A stretch of 5,810 nt of DNA from Candidatus Latescibacterota bacterium (GTDB taxonomy: Bacteria; JAAXHH01; JABIQT01), in assembly GCA_018667995.1 (NCBI GenBank), contig JABIQT010001153.1, positions 1 to 5,810 of the forward strand, read 5' to 3'. Position numbers and translations under genes: made by a program. The notes beneath the pieces were generated by a model that made no database searches, was not told the origin of the DNA, and saw nothing but the letters and a program-made list of their open reading frames with translations. Positions 1 through 5,810 of the stretch are shown here, one piece after another. Each line of letters opens with the position of its first letter. Positions within the stretch are counted from its first letter, which is position 1.

Positions 1-686
1 CCGGAATTACAGGAACCATATTCCTGCCGGAGAATCCCGATCCCTCCAAACTTGCCGCGCTCGAGGATTACGATGTCGAACTGCAGCGTTACGGCACGGA
101 TCCCCTGGCTACCGAAATGTACGCCAAAGCACAGGCGGCTGATAGCGGGGCCGTCTGGATTTCCCCCTACAATGATCCCGATATCATTGCCGGACAGGGT
201 ACCATAGGTCTGGAACTGGTCGAGCAGCTGCCGGCCATAGATGAGGTCTTTGTGACGGTTGGCGGCGGGGGCCTGATCGCTGGCATCGCTACCTGTCTGA
301 ATAGCCAGTCGCCCCAAACCCATGTGGTGGGCTGCCAACCTGAAAATGCCGCAGATATGTACCGATGCGTGGAGGCTGGTAGTATCATCGACATCCCGCA
401 ACACGAGACGCTGTCCGATGGTTCAGCCGGTGGCGTAGAACCCGAATCTATGACCTTCCCGATTTGTAGTTCGCTGGTGGACGCGTTTACGCTCGTCACA
501 GAAGATGAAATCAAGTCTGCCATGCGTCTCATGATAGAAGTCCACCACAAGATTATAGAAGGCGCCGCAGGTGTTGCCCTGGCCGCATTTCTCAAGAATA
601 GCGCCTCGTATCGCGGCAAATCGGTTGTTATCGTAATCTGTGGCGCAAATATATCAACGGAAAAACTGAAATCTGTCCTTGCTTGA
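1..686 (+). CDS. threonine/serine dehydratase, PLP-dependent, C-terminal part (5' end outside window)
   Basis: This is the C-terminal 227 residues of a fold-type II pyridoxal-phosphate enzyme; the reading frame is open from base 3 and ends at TGA 684-686. Such enzymes deaminate L-threonine to 2-oxobutanoate and/or L-serine to pyruvate in the cytoplasm. Visible marks are the segment ITGTIFLPEN at the window start, ISPYNDPDIIAGQGT (the conserved part after the PLP-lysine domain), the glycine-rich PLP-phosphate loop GGGGL encoded at 261-275, and ICGANIS near the C-terminus, where the residue that contacts the PLP ring nitrogen is Cys (as in animal serine dehydratase) rather than the Ser of IlvA. 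The PLP lysine lies upstream of the window. The protein stops right after the catalytic fold, so there is no C-terminal ACT-like regulatory domain; it resembles short catabolic forms more than feedback-regulated IlvA. The internal ATG at 117 is not the true start because homology continues upstream of it. Serine racemase, hydroxyaspartate ammonia-lyase and EutB-like proteins share this fold, so the exact substrate is open. Confidence 0.9.
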   Translation, partial: GITGTIFLPENPDPSKLAALEDYDVELQRYGTDPLATEMYAKAQAADSGAVWISPYNDPDIIAGQGTIGLELVEQLPAIDEVFVTVGGGGLIAGIATCLNSQSPQTHVVGCQPENAADMYRCVEAGSIIDIPQHETLSDGSAGGVEPESMTFPICSSLVDAFTLVTEDEIKSAMRLMIEVHHKIIEGAAGVALAAFLKNSASYRGKSVVIVICGANISTEKLKSVLA

Positions 687-794
687 GAGGGAGTGAGGCC
701 TGCCGAAGATCCCGTGATGCTATAGTATTGATACAAAACGTGAACGGAAGACCCTATCCATCTTTTCACACATCGCAAAGAGAAGCTTAATCCC

Positions 795-2390
795 ATGCCA
801 GTAACGGGTGCACAAGTCGTCATAGATACGCTCATCTCCGCCGGTATCACGAAGCTGTTTTCCCTGTCGGGTAATCAAATTCTCGCCCTGTACGATGCGA
901 CGATAGACCGCGACATAGAAATTGTCCATGTGCGCCACGAGGCCGCGGCCGTTGCCATGGCCGATGCATGGGGACGGGTTACCGGACGTCCTGGTGTGGC
1001 GCTGATTACGGCCGGACCTGGCCACTGCAACACCCTGGCGGCCATCTACTCGGCGAAGATGGCGGAATCTCCCGTGGTCATATTGAGCGGACATTGCCCG
1101 ACTGGGCAGATAGGCACCGGGGCATTTCAGGAGATCGATCAGGTTGCAGTGGCAAAGCCCGTCTCAAAAGCCGCATGGCTGGCTGATCGCCCGGACCAAC
1201 TGAGAACCGATATAGATCGAGCACTATTGCTCGCAGCTGAAGGGCGTCCTGGTCCTATTCATGTGAGCCTCCCGGTCGACCTGCTTGAGGCGCCGGGTTC
1301 GGTGCAGGACGATGGTGGGTTGAGTGAGACTCCCCGACATCCCTTCGGGAACGCAAGAGAAGCGCTGGACCAACTATCGACCGCATCACATCCCCTGATT
1401 TTGGCGGGGCCGGCCATGGGCAGGGGGGATATATGGAAGGCCATCTCTGACCTCTCGAAGGCTACGGGCGTTCCCGCGCTCTCCACCGAGAGTCCCCGAG
1501 GTGTGAACGATCCAGCCCTGCACCACGCTACCAACTTTCTGGCCCTGGCGGATCTGGTCCTTCTCGTGGGCAAAAAGCTTGATTCTACGCTGAAGTTTGG
1601 CGATGCTCCCTATTTCAATGCAGCATGTAGATTCATACAGATCGATGCCGACGAAGCAGGTCCCTCAAACGGATCAAATGTCTCGCATTATTGGCGTGCG
1701 GACCCTCTTGAAGCGGTGACGGCCATGCTGGGAGCCACGGCAGAGGGGGCCCACGAGACGACAATGTGGTTGAACCAGGTCTCAGCGGCCCAGAGGCAGG
1801 TTCCCCCGGACTGGCGCCAGCTGAGCGAATCTACAGAGCGACCAGTGCATCCCTTGGCTCTCTGCCGCGCTTTGCAGCCATGGATGGATGATGGCGCCGT
1901 ACTGGTCAGCGATGGCGGTGAATTCGGCCAGTGGGCGCAGGCGGCAATGGATGCGGAGATACGCCTGACAAACGGTCCTGGCGGCGCTATCGGATTCGCG
2001 CTGCCCATGGGCGTGGCCGCGAGGATGTCTCTATCGGAACGCCCTGTTTTCGTGCTTACCGGAGATGGTGCCTTCGGTTTTCATACTATGGAAATAGATA
2101 CGGCCCTCCGATACGGGGCTCCTGTGATCGTAGTGGTCGGAAACGACGCGACCTGGAATGCGGAGCATCAACTGCAGATTGCGAAATACGGTCCGGATCG
2201 TACAGTTGGCTGTCAGTTGCTGCCGACGCGATATGATCTCCTGGTAGCATCTCTCGGCGGCCATGGTGAATATGTGGAGGATGCGAGTCAGTTGCCGGGT
2301 GCCATACAGCGGGCGGTGGCTTCAGGTCTGCCGTCCTGTATCAACGTATGCATTTCCGGAGCACCAGCACCGACATTCCGAGAGGACTGA
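795..2390 (+). CDS. thiamine-diphosphate-dependent enzyme, acetolactate synthase superfamily
   Basis: A 531-residue protein with the three-domain layout of the acetolactate synthase/oxalyl-CoA decarboxylase/2-hydroxyacyl-CoA lyase superfamily (COG0028 type): pyrimidine-binding domain about 1-165, central domain about 185-310, pyrophosphate-binding domain about 355-525. These enzymes cleave or join C-C bonds next to a carbonyl of 2-oxo acids in the cytoplasm. Seen directly: the cofactor-activating Glu49 in VRHEAAAVAMADAWGR, TAGPGHCNTL at 72-81, the AFQE segment (110-113) found in acetolactate synthases, and the ThDP/Mg motif starting GDG at 423-425 and ending G-N-D at 449-451 where most relatives have N-N. 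The start is well bounded: in-frame stops lie at 723, 729 and 741, and 795 is the first ATG after them, though only a weak purine stretch (AAAGAGAAG, 777-785) precedes it. It follows the dehydratase by 108 bases. The frame is intact. A true IlvB role is uncertain: no small regulatory subunit (IlvN) follows and the substrate cannot be read from sequence. Confidence 0.9.
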   Translation: MPVTGAQVVIDTLISAGITKLFSLSGNQILALYDATIDRDIEIVHVRHEAAAVAMADAWGRVTGRPGVALITAGPGHCNTLAAIYSAKMAESPVVILSGHCPTGQIGTGAFQEIDQVAVAKPVSKAAWLADRPDQLRTDIDRALLLAAEGRPGPIHVSLPVDLLEAPGSVQDDGGLSETPRHPFGNAREALDQLSTASHPLILAGPAMGRGDIWKAISDLSKATGVPALSTESPRGVNDPALHHATNFLALADLVLLVGKKLDSTLKFGDAPYFNAACRFIQIDADEAGPSNGSNVSHYWRADPLEAVTAMLGATAEGAHETTMWLNQVSAAQRQVPPDWRQLSESTERPVHPLALCRALQPWMDDGAVLVSDGGEFGQWAQAAMDAEIRLTNGPGGAIGFALPMGVAARMSLSERPVFVLTGDGAFGFHTMEIDTALRYGAPVIVVVGNDATWNAEHQLQIAKYGPDRTVGCQLLPTRYDLLVASLGGHGEYVEDASQLPGAIQRAVASGLPSCINVCISGAPAPTFRED

Positions 2391-2503
2391 AGCCGAAGGC
2401 GAGACGTCGTGTCCTATCCAGTGACACCGTCCTCCGAAACATCATCCAAAAAATCGCGGTTCACCGCAGAAACAGCAAAATCCTCATTGTCGAAAGGAAT
2501 ACC
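2391..2503. other. intergenic gap with small inverted repeats
   Basis: 113 bases between the ThDP enzyme and the sulfatase. I see no gene and no convincing promoter. An imperfect hairpin spans 2403-2431: GACG (2403-2406), a two-base bulge, GTGTC (2409-2413), a nine-base loop, then GACAC (2423-2427) and CGTC (2428-2431). It lacks a following T-run, so it is not a standard + strand intrinsic terminator. A second small stem, GCGG/CCGC around 2456-2467, has an A-run (2448-2453) on its left side. Confidence 0.5.
2493..2498 (+). promoter_or_regulatory. ribosome binding site deciding the sulfatase start
   Basis: AAAGGA lies five bases upstream of ATG 2504. The open frame extends to an ATG at 2348, inside the end of the preceding gene, but that start would add 52 residues with no sulfatase-like content. 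The family's conserved N-terminus (PNILFIMSDDH) begins a few residues after the 2504 start, which is why it was chosen. Confidence 0.75.
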
Positions 2504-3910
2504 ATGCCTGACGCGCGCCCCAATATCCTCTTTATCATGTCAGACGACCATGCGTCCCACGCCATAAGCGCCTACGGAAGTCGCATCAACACGACTCCCC
2601 ACATCGATCGATTGGCCCGCGACGGTATGCGATTCAATAACTGCTTCTGCACCAACTCCATATGTACTCCGAGCCGGGCCTCCATTCTCACGGGCACTTA
2701 CAACCATGTCAACGGTGTGACGACGCTGTCCACCCATATGGATGGAAGATTGCAGACCTTTCCTAAATTGCTGCAGGCGGAAGGCTACCAGACGGCTGTT
2801 ATCGGCAAATGGCATCTCGGGCATGGTGGGAATCACGATCCTACGGGCTTCGACCATTGGAATGTGCTACCCGGACAGGGCCTCTATCACAATCCGGAGA
2901 TGATCGATGCCGATGGTACGAGAGTGCATGAAGGGTATGTTACCGATCTCATCACCGATATGTCTTTGAATTGGCTCAAGGAGCGCGATCCGGAGAAGCC
3001 GTTCTGCATGTTGACGCATCACAAGGCGCCCCATCGGAGTTGGGAACCCGACGAGAAACACGCGCACATGTATGACGATGAGGACATCCCCATACCTCCG
3101 ACTTTCGATGATGACTACGCCAACCGGAGCCGGGCGGCCTCGGAGGCCCGAATGCGTATCGACAGGGATCTCACGGACGAGGATCTGAAGGAACCCGTTC
3201 CGGAGGGGTTGAGCGCGGAAGAGGAGAAACGATGGAAATATCAACGGTACATCAAAGACTATCTGCGCTGCATCGCGTCCATAGACGATAACATAGGACG
3301 TCTGCTCGATTACCTGGATGCGGAGGGACTTACCGACAACACGATCGTTGTCTATACTTCCGACCAGGGATTCTTCCTCGGCGATCATGGATGGTATGAC
3401 AAACGGTTTATGTATGAGGAATCGCTACGTATGCCCTTTCTCATCAGGTATCCGAAGGAGATCGCGGCAGGATCGGTGAATGATGATATGATCCTGAACG
3501 TGGATTTTCCGTGTACATTTCTTGAATACGCCGGGATCTCTGTGCCGGACGATATGCAGGGCACCAGCTTCCGCTCACTGCTCTCCGGGAACACACCCGA
3601 TGACTGGCAGACCAGTATGTACTACCGATACTGGATGCACGGCGCACATCACAATGTCCATGCTCACTATGGTATCCGAACTCGTAAACACAAGCTCATC
3701 TTCTACTATGGTGACGGATTGGGCCAGGAAGGCGCTACGGAAGACATTCAGCCTCCGGAGTGGGAGCTCTTCGATCTGGATAAGGATCCGTACGAATTGC
3801 GGAATGTATACGACGATTCAAACTATGCGAACGTAGTGACTACACTGCGGGCCGAGCTCCGGTCACTTCAGGAGAAGCTGGGTGACGAACCATATCCGGG
3901 TGAGATATAA
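2504..3910 (+). CDS. type I (formylglycine) sulfatase
   Basis: A 468-residue arylsulfatase-family hydrolase of the alkaline phosphatase superfamily, removing sulfate esters (or N-sulfate) from sulfated compounds, most often polysaccharides. Seen directly: metal-binding Asp14-Asp15 in IMSDDH; the sulfatase signature CTPSRASILTG with Cys54 as the residue to be oxidised to formylglycine; the second signature IGKWHLG (100-106) with Lys102 and His104; THHKAPH at 171-177; the second metal pair Asp287-Gln288 in TSDQG, followed by GDHGWYDK to Lys300. The C-terminal subdomain includes YYRYW (373-377) and ELFDLDKDPYE (421-431), the usual closing block of N-acetylglucosamine-6-sulfatase/iduronate-sulfatase-like families. 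All key catalytic positions look intact. Activity needs a formylglycine-generating or anSME-type maturase, and neither is in the window. No signal peptide is visible: the N-terminus MPDARPN runs straight into the first core strand, suggesting a cytoplasmic enzyme or an unusual export route. Sulfatase subfamily and substrate cannot be fixed by eye. Confidence 0.95.
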   Translation: MPDARPNILFIMSDDHASHAISAYGSRINTTPHIDRLARDGMRFNNCFCTNSICTPSRASILTGTYNHVNGVTTLSTHMDGRLQTFPKLLQAEGYQTAVIGKWHLGHGGNHDPTGFDHWNVLPGQGLYHNPEMIDADGTRVHEGYVTDLITDMSLNWLKERDPEKPFCMLTHHKAPHRSWEPDEKHAHMYDDEDIPIPPTFDDDYANRSRAASEARMRIDRDLTDEDLKEPVPEGLSAEEEKRWKYQRYIKDYLRCIASIDDNIGRLLDYLDAEGLTDNTIVVYTSDQGFFLGDHGWYDKRFMYEESLRMPFLIRYPKEIAAGSVNDDMILNVDFPCTFLEYAGISVPDDMQGTSFRSLLSGNTPDDWQTSMYYRYWMHGAHHNVHAHYGIRTRKHKLIFYYGDGLGQEGATEDIQPPEWELFDLDKDPYELRNVYDDSNYANVVTTLRAELRSLQEKLGDEPYPGEI

Positions 3911-3929
3911 TCCGTCAGCCGGGGTCCCA

Positions 3930-3969
3930 GGTCGATTGGATCGGTCGACCCATACTTCGAGATCCGAAG
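3930..3969 (+). other. two small hairpins in the amidase leader
   Basis: In the 72-base gap after the sulfatase, GGTCGA (3930-3935) pairs with TCGACC (3945-3950) across a nine-base loop, and CTTCG (3955-3959) pairs with CGAAG (3965-3969) across a five-base loop. The second stem directly abuts the amidase Shine-Dalgarno sequence. An alternative pairing of GGGTC (3922-3926) with GACCC (3947-3951) competes with the first stem. No T-run follows, so a terminator is unlikely; a role in translation is only a possibility and chance is not excluded. Confidence 0.35.
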
Positions 3970-3975
3970 GGAGGA
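3967..3975 (+). promoter_or_regulatory. strong ribosome binding site for the amidase
   Basis: AAGGGAGGA, close to a full anti-16S match, ends seven bases before ATG 3983. It supports this start for the amidase, and it is the strongest Shine-Dalgarno site in the window. Confidence 0.8.
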
Positions 3976-3982
3976 TAGATAA

Positions 3983-4867
3983 ATGAGCCAGCCGCTGGAA
4001 CGAAGAGCATCAGGGGATTTTGATATTACGATCGGTGACGATAACTGGCTAACAGGTATTGACCGAGCGCCGTCTCCGCATCATACCGGAGCCTATGAAC
4101 GACTGGACTCCATAGTCATTCACTATACATCGGGGGCCAGTGCCGCGTCGTCTGTCAAATCACTCACGGATCCTGCCCGTAATGTATCTGCACATTTGGT
4201 GGTTGGCCGGGACCTGTCCGTAACGCAGATCGTGGCATTCGACCGCATTGCCTGGCACGCTGGTAAGAGCGCTCATCATGGCGTGGACGGACTGAACAAG
4301 TATTCCATTGGTATAGAAATAGACAATGCGGGGAAACTGGAGAGGAGCGGCTCCGGGTTTAGCTCCTGGTTCGGGCGACGGTACTCGGAAGACGATGTAT
4401 TCTCCGGAGTGCACAGAAATCAGTCTCAGATCGCGCATTGGCACCGGTACACGGAGGAGCAGATCGAGATCGTCTACCAGATATGTGAGGATCTTCTGCA
4501 GAGATATCCGACCATCGAATATATCTTGGGACACGAGGAGATATCCCCGAAGCGCAAAATTGATCCGGGCCCCGCATTCCCTCTCGACAAGATCCGGGAC
4601 CGTTTGCTCAATGGCGATCGGGATCAGGACGGGGCAGAGGCGATCGATGAACCCGATATAACTCTCGAAGGCGGCCGCACAGGTAAAGTGTCGGACACGG
4701 ACAGGTTAAACATGCGCAGCGCACCTGAAGTGACTGATAACAACAAACTGGGCCGCCTGAGAAAAGACACGCAGGTCAGGATTCTGGGGGAAGAGGGTGG
4801 ATGGTACCATGTGAAGGCCGACGTAGAAGGTTGGGTATCCAAGCGATACATTGATACCGATGTCTGA
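3983..4867 (+). CDS. N-acetylmuramoyl-L-alanine amidase (Amidase_2 type) with C-terminal SH3 domain
   Basis: A 294-residue zinc hydrolase expected to cut the bond between N-acetylmuramic acid and L-alanine in peptidoglycan or its fragments. The catalytic domain covers about 38-210 and matches the AmpD/AmiD/T7-lysozyme-like family: zinc ligands His47 (IVIHYTSG), His184 (ILGHEEISP) and Asp194 in KIDPGPAF, with catalytic Glu112 (SIGIEID) and Lys192. WHAG at 91-94 is another family mark. An acidic linker (about 210-230) containing DRDQDG leads to a bacterial SH3 domain, about 232-291, recognised by LNMRSAP, the GGWYHV strand and EGWVSKRYI; such domains bind cell-wall peptides. No signal peptide is seen: residues 1-37 are polar. 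The protein could therefore be a cytoplasmic recycling enzyme like AmpD, a prophage-type endolysin, or exported by another route. The SH3 domain favours action on intact wall, but no phage genes (holin, spanin, tail) are nearby. The product ends at TGA 4865-4867, 104 bases before the next gene. Confidence 0.93.
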   Translation: MSQPLERRASGDFDITIGDDNWLTGIDRAPSPHHTGAYERLDSIVIHYTSGASAASSVKSLTDPARNVSAHLVVGRDLSVTQIVAFDRIAWHAGKSAHHGVDGLNKYSIGIEIDNAGKLERSGSGFSSWFGRRYSEDDVFSGVHRNQSQIAHWHRYTEEQIEIVYQICEDLLQRYPTIEYILGHEEISPKRKIDPGPAFPLDKIRDRLLNGDRDQDGAEAIDEPDITLEGGRTGKVSDTDRLNMRSAPEVTDNNKLGRLRKDTQVRILGEEGGWYHVKADVEGWVSKRYIDTDV

Positions 4868-4971
4868 GAAAAATGTCGCCATGGTATCTTAGTTTACGCA
4901 AGAGTCGAACTATTTAGGTGTCCAATAAGAATACACACAGCAATTCTACAATTCCGAAAAGGAGTGTCAGA
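4868..4971. other. AT-richer intergenic gap before the aldo/keto reductase
   Basis: 104 bases, visibly more AT-rich than the flanking genes, with short TATTTA-like and TTTACG-like stretches (4911-4916, 4893-4898), but no properly spaced -35/-10 pair I can defend. A short direct repeat CAATTC occurs at 4941-4946 and 4949-4954. No hairpin with a T-run follows the amidase. A promoter is plausible here on composition alone. Confidence 0.3.
4959..4964 (+). promoter_or_regulatory. ribosome binding site of the aldo/keto reductase
   Basis: AAGGAG sits seven bases upstream of ATG 4972, optimal spacing. It fixes the start of the last gene, which puts the twin-arginine motif at residues 9-10 of the product. 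Confidence 0.8.
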
Positions 4972-5810
4972 ATGGATCGCAAGAATTCGATTTCGCGCCG
5001 AGATATGCTGAAGATGGGGGTGGTCGCTGGAGCGGGACTGGCCCTCAAGGATCTCCCGGCATTTGCCCAGTCGTCGCAACCTGCCTCCCTGATACAGCGA
5101 GTCATTCCCTCGTCCGGCGAACGGCTCCCCATAGTGGGTATCGGTACAGCCCGTCGGTACGACGTGGGCCCGTCTGTCGCCGAACGAGCTCCGCTGAAGG
5201 AAGTGCTTGCCCGATTTCCAGAGCTCGGGGGTAAACTCATCGATACCGCCCCTTCCTACGGTCGCGCCGAACCGGTCGTCGGCGACCTCGTCGCCGATCT
5301 CGGATCCCGCGACCAACTCTTTCTTGCCACCAAAGTTCGTAAGCAGGAGAAGCAGGCTGGCTACGATGAGTTAATTCAGTCCTTCGTAAATCTAAAAACA
5401 GATAAGATCGATCTGATAGAGGTGCACAATCTGGTTGGGATCGAGCACATGTTGCCGCTGCTTAGAGAGTGGAAGCAGGAAGGGCGTGTACGGTATGTGG
5501 GGGTCAGTACCTCAAATGCCCGTCAGTATCCGGATTTCATAAAGATGATGAAGAAAGAGGACCTGGATTTCATTCAGGTGAACTATTCCATTCTCTCACG
5601 CAAATCGGAAGAGGAAATCTTGCCCCTGGCGAAGGATCGTGGCATGGCTGTCCTGGTTAATCTGCCCTATTCTCGCGGACGGGTATTCCAACGTGCAGGC
5701 ACCCGTGCCTTACCTGATTGGACCTCTGAATTTGATGTGGACAGCTGGGGACAGTTCTGCCTGAAGTATATATTGTCCCATCCGTCCGTAACCTGTGTGA
5801 TTCCCGGTAC
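4972..5810 (+). CDS. aldo/keto reductase with Tat signal peptide, N-terminal part (3' end outside window)
   Basis: The frame from ATG 4972 is open to the window end and gives 279 residues. The N-terminus is a twin-arginine signal: SRRDMLK at 8-14, a hydrophobic stretch from about 15 to 25, and a probable cleavage after AFA (30-32). The mature part is an aldo/keto reductase TIM barrel, NAD(P)H-dependent reductases of carbonyl groups. The catalytic tetrad is visible: Asp91 and Tyr96 in LIDTAPSYG, Lys121 in FLATKV, His152 in EVHN. Later family blocks are EGRVRYVGVSTSN, FIQVNYSIL and, at the cut, VIPG, which normally precedes the NADPH-adenosine-binding segment; roughly 40-60 residues are therefore missing, including that segment. 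The final strand-8 region cannot be judged. A 104-base gap separates it from the amidase. Export predicts a periplasmic or membrane-associated location, reached folded with its cofactor. The natural substrate is unknown; some family members act as dehydrogenases on sugars or as chaperone-like subunits. Confidence 0.92.
   Translation, partial: MDRKNSISRRDMLKMGVVAGAGLALKDLPAFAQSSQPASLIQRVIPSSGERLPIVGIGTARRYDVGPSVAERAPLKEVLARFPELGGKLIDTAPSYGRAEPVVGDLVADLGSRDQLFLATKVRKQEKQAGYDELIQSFVNLKTDKIDLIEVHNLVGIEHMLPLLREWKQEGRVRYVGVSTSNARQYPDFIKMMKKEDLDFIQVNYSILSRKSEEEILPLAKDRGMAVLVNLPYSRGRVFQRAGTRALPDWTSEFDVDSWGQFCLKYILSHPSVTCVIPG

Noticed and set aside
720-794. TATAGT (721-726) and TTGATA (728-733) as promoter boxes before the ThDP gene
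   Set aside because: The boxes are in the wrong order and spacing for a sigma-70 promoter, and neither has a suitable partner at about 17 bases.
167-850. 227-codon open frame on the minus strand
   Set aside because: It lies opposite the dehydratase and the start of the ThDP gene, whose products match known families across the overlap; the minus-strand product shows no recognisable domain.
2403-2431. Imperfect hairpin after the ThDP gene as an intrinsic terminator
   Set aside because: The stem has a bulge and a nine-base loop and is not followed by a T-run, so it does not meet the usual pattern.
2348-2503. 52-codon in-frame extension upstream of the sulfatase, starting inside the ThDP gene
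   Set aside because: The added residues are basic and low in family resemblance, and no signal peptide is seen in them. A good ribosome binding site and the conserved sulfatase N-terminus both place the start at 2504.
2867-3388. 173-codon open frame on the minus strand inside the sulfatase
   Set aside because: It lies wholly opposite conserved sulfatase sequence including the SDQG region, and no ribosome binding site or family motif is evident.
4894-5316. 140-codon minus-strand frame over the start of the aldo/keto reductase
   Set aside because: It covers the well-supported Tat signal and catalytic Asp/Tyr region on the + strand; the translated product has no recognisable features.

Overview
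The window carries five protein-coding genes, all on the + strand, separated by gaps of 72 to 113 bases: the 3' part of a threonine/serine dehydratase, a complete thiamine-diphosphate (ThDP) enzyme of the acetolactate-synthase superfamily, a complete type I sulfatase, a complete zinc N-acetylmuramoyl-L-alanine amidase with an SH3-type wall-binding domain, and the 5' part of an aldo/keto reductase with a twin-arginine (Tat) signal. I see no tRNA, rRNA, insertion sequence, CRISPR array or phage structural gene.

Organism: moderately GC-rich DNA, good Shine-Dalgarno sites before the last three genes, a Tat export signal and a formylglycine-type sulfatase suggest a free-living heterotrophic bacterium. 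This kind of gene mix (single sulfatases, Tat-exported oxidoreductases, loosely related metabolic genes) is frequent in environmental, often marine, lineages such as Planctomycetota, Latescibacterota, Gemmatimonadota or Poribacteria. The sequence does not allow a firm assignment, and this placement is inference.

Layout: 1-686 is the dehydratase tail (cut at the window start). 795-2390 is the ThDP enzyme. 2391-2503 is a non-coding gap with small inverted repeats. 2504-3910 is the sulfatase; its true start is the ATG with a good ribosome binding site at 2504, not the longer open frame from 2348. 3911-3982 is a short leader with two small hairpins next to the amidase ribosome binding site. 3983-4867 is the amidase. 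4972 to the window end is the aldo/keto reductase, cut about where the conserved Ile-Pro-Gly segment of the family appears. No gene-free stretch exceeds 300 bases.

How the genes might work together: the first two could act in sequence, since a threonine dehydratase makes 2-oxobutanoate and acetolactate-synthase relatives condense or cleave 2-oxo acids, but the ThDP protein is not a clear IlvB and that link is only a hypothesis. The sulfatase and amidase both act on glycan-containing polymers, but nothing shows they share a substrate. The same orientation and the lack of a recognisable + strand terminator allow co-transcription, though the gaps are longer than in a tight operon. I do not see a clearly new system here; the points worth a second look are at the level of single proteins (variant ThDP motif, calcium-loop-like linker in the amidase, Tat-exported nicotinamide enzyme, leaderless hydrolases).
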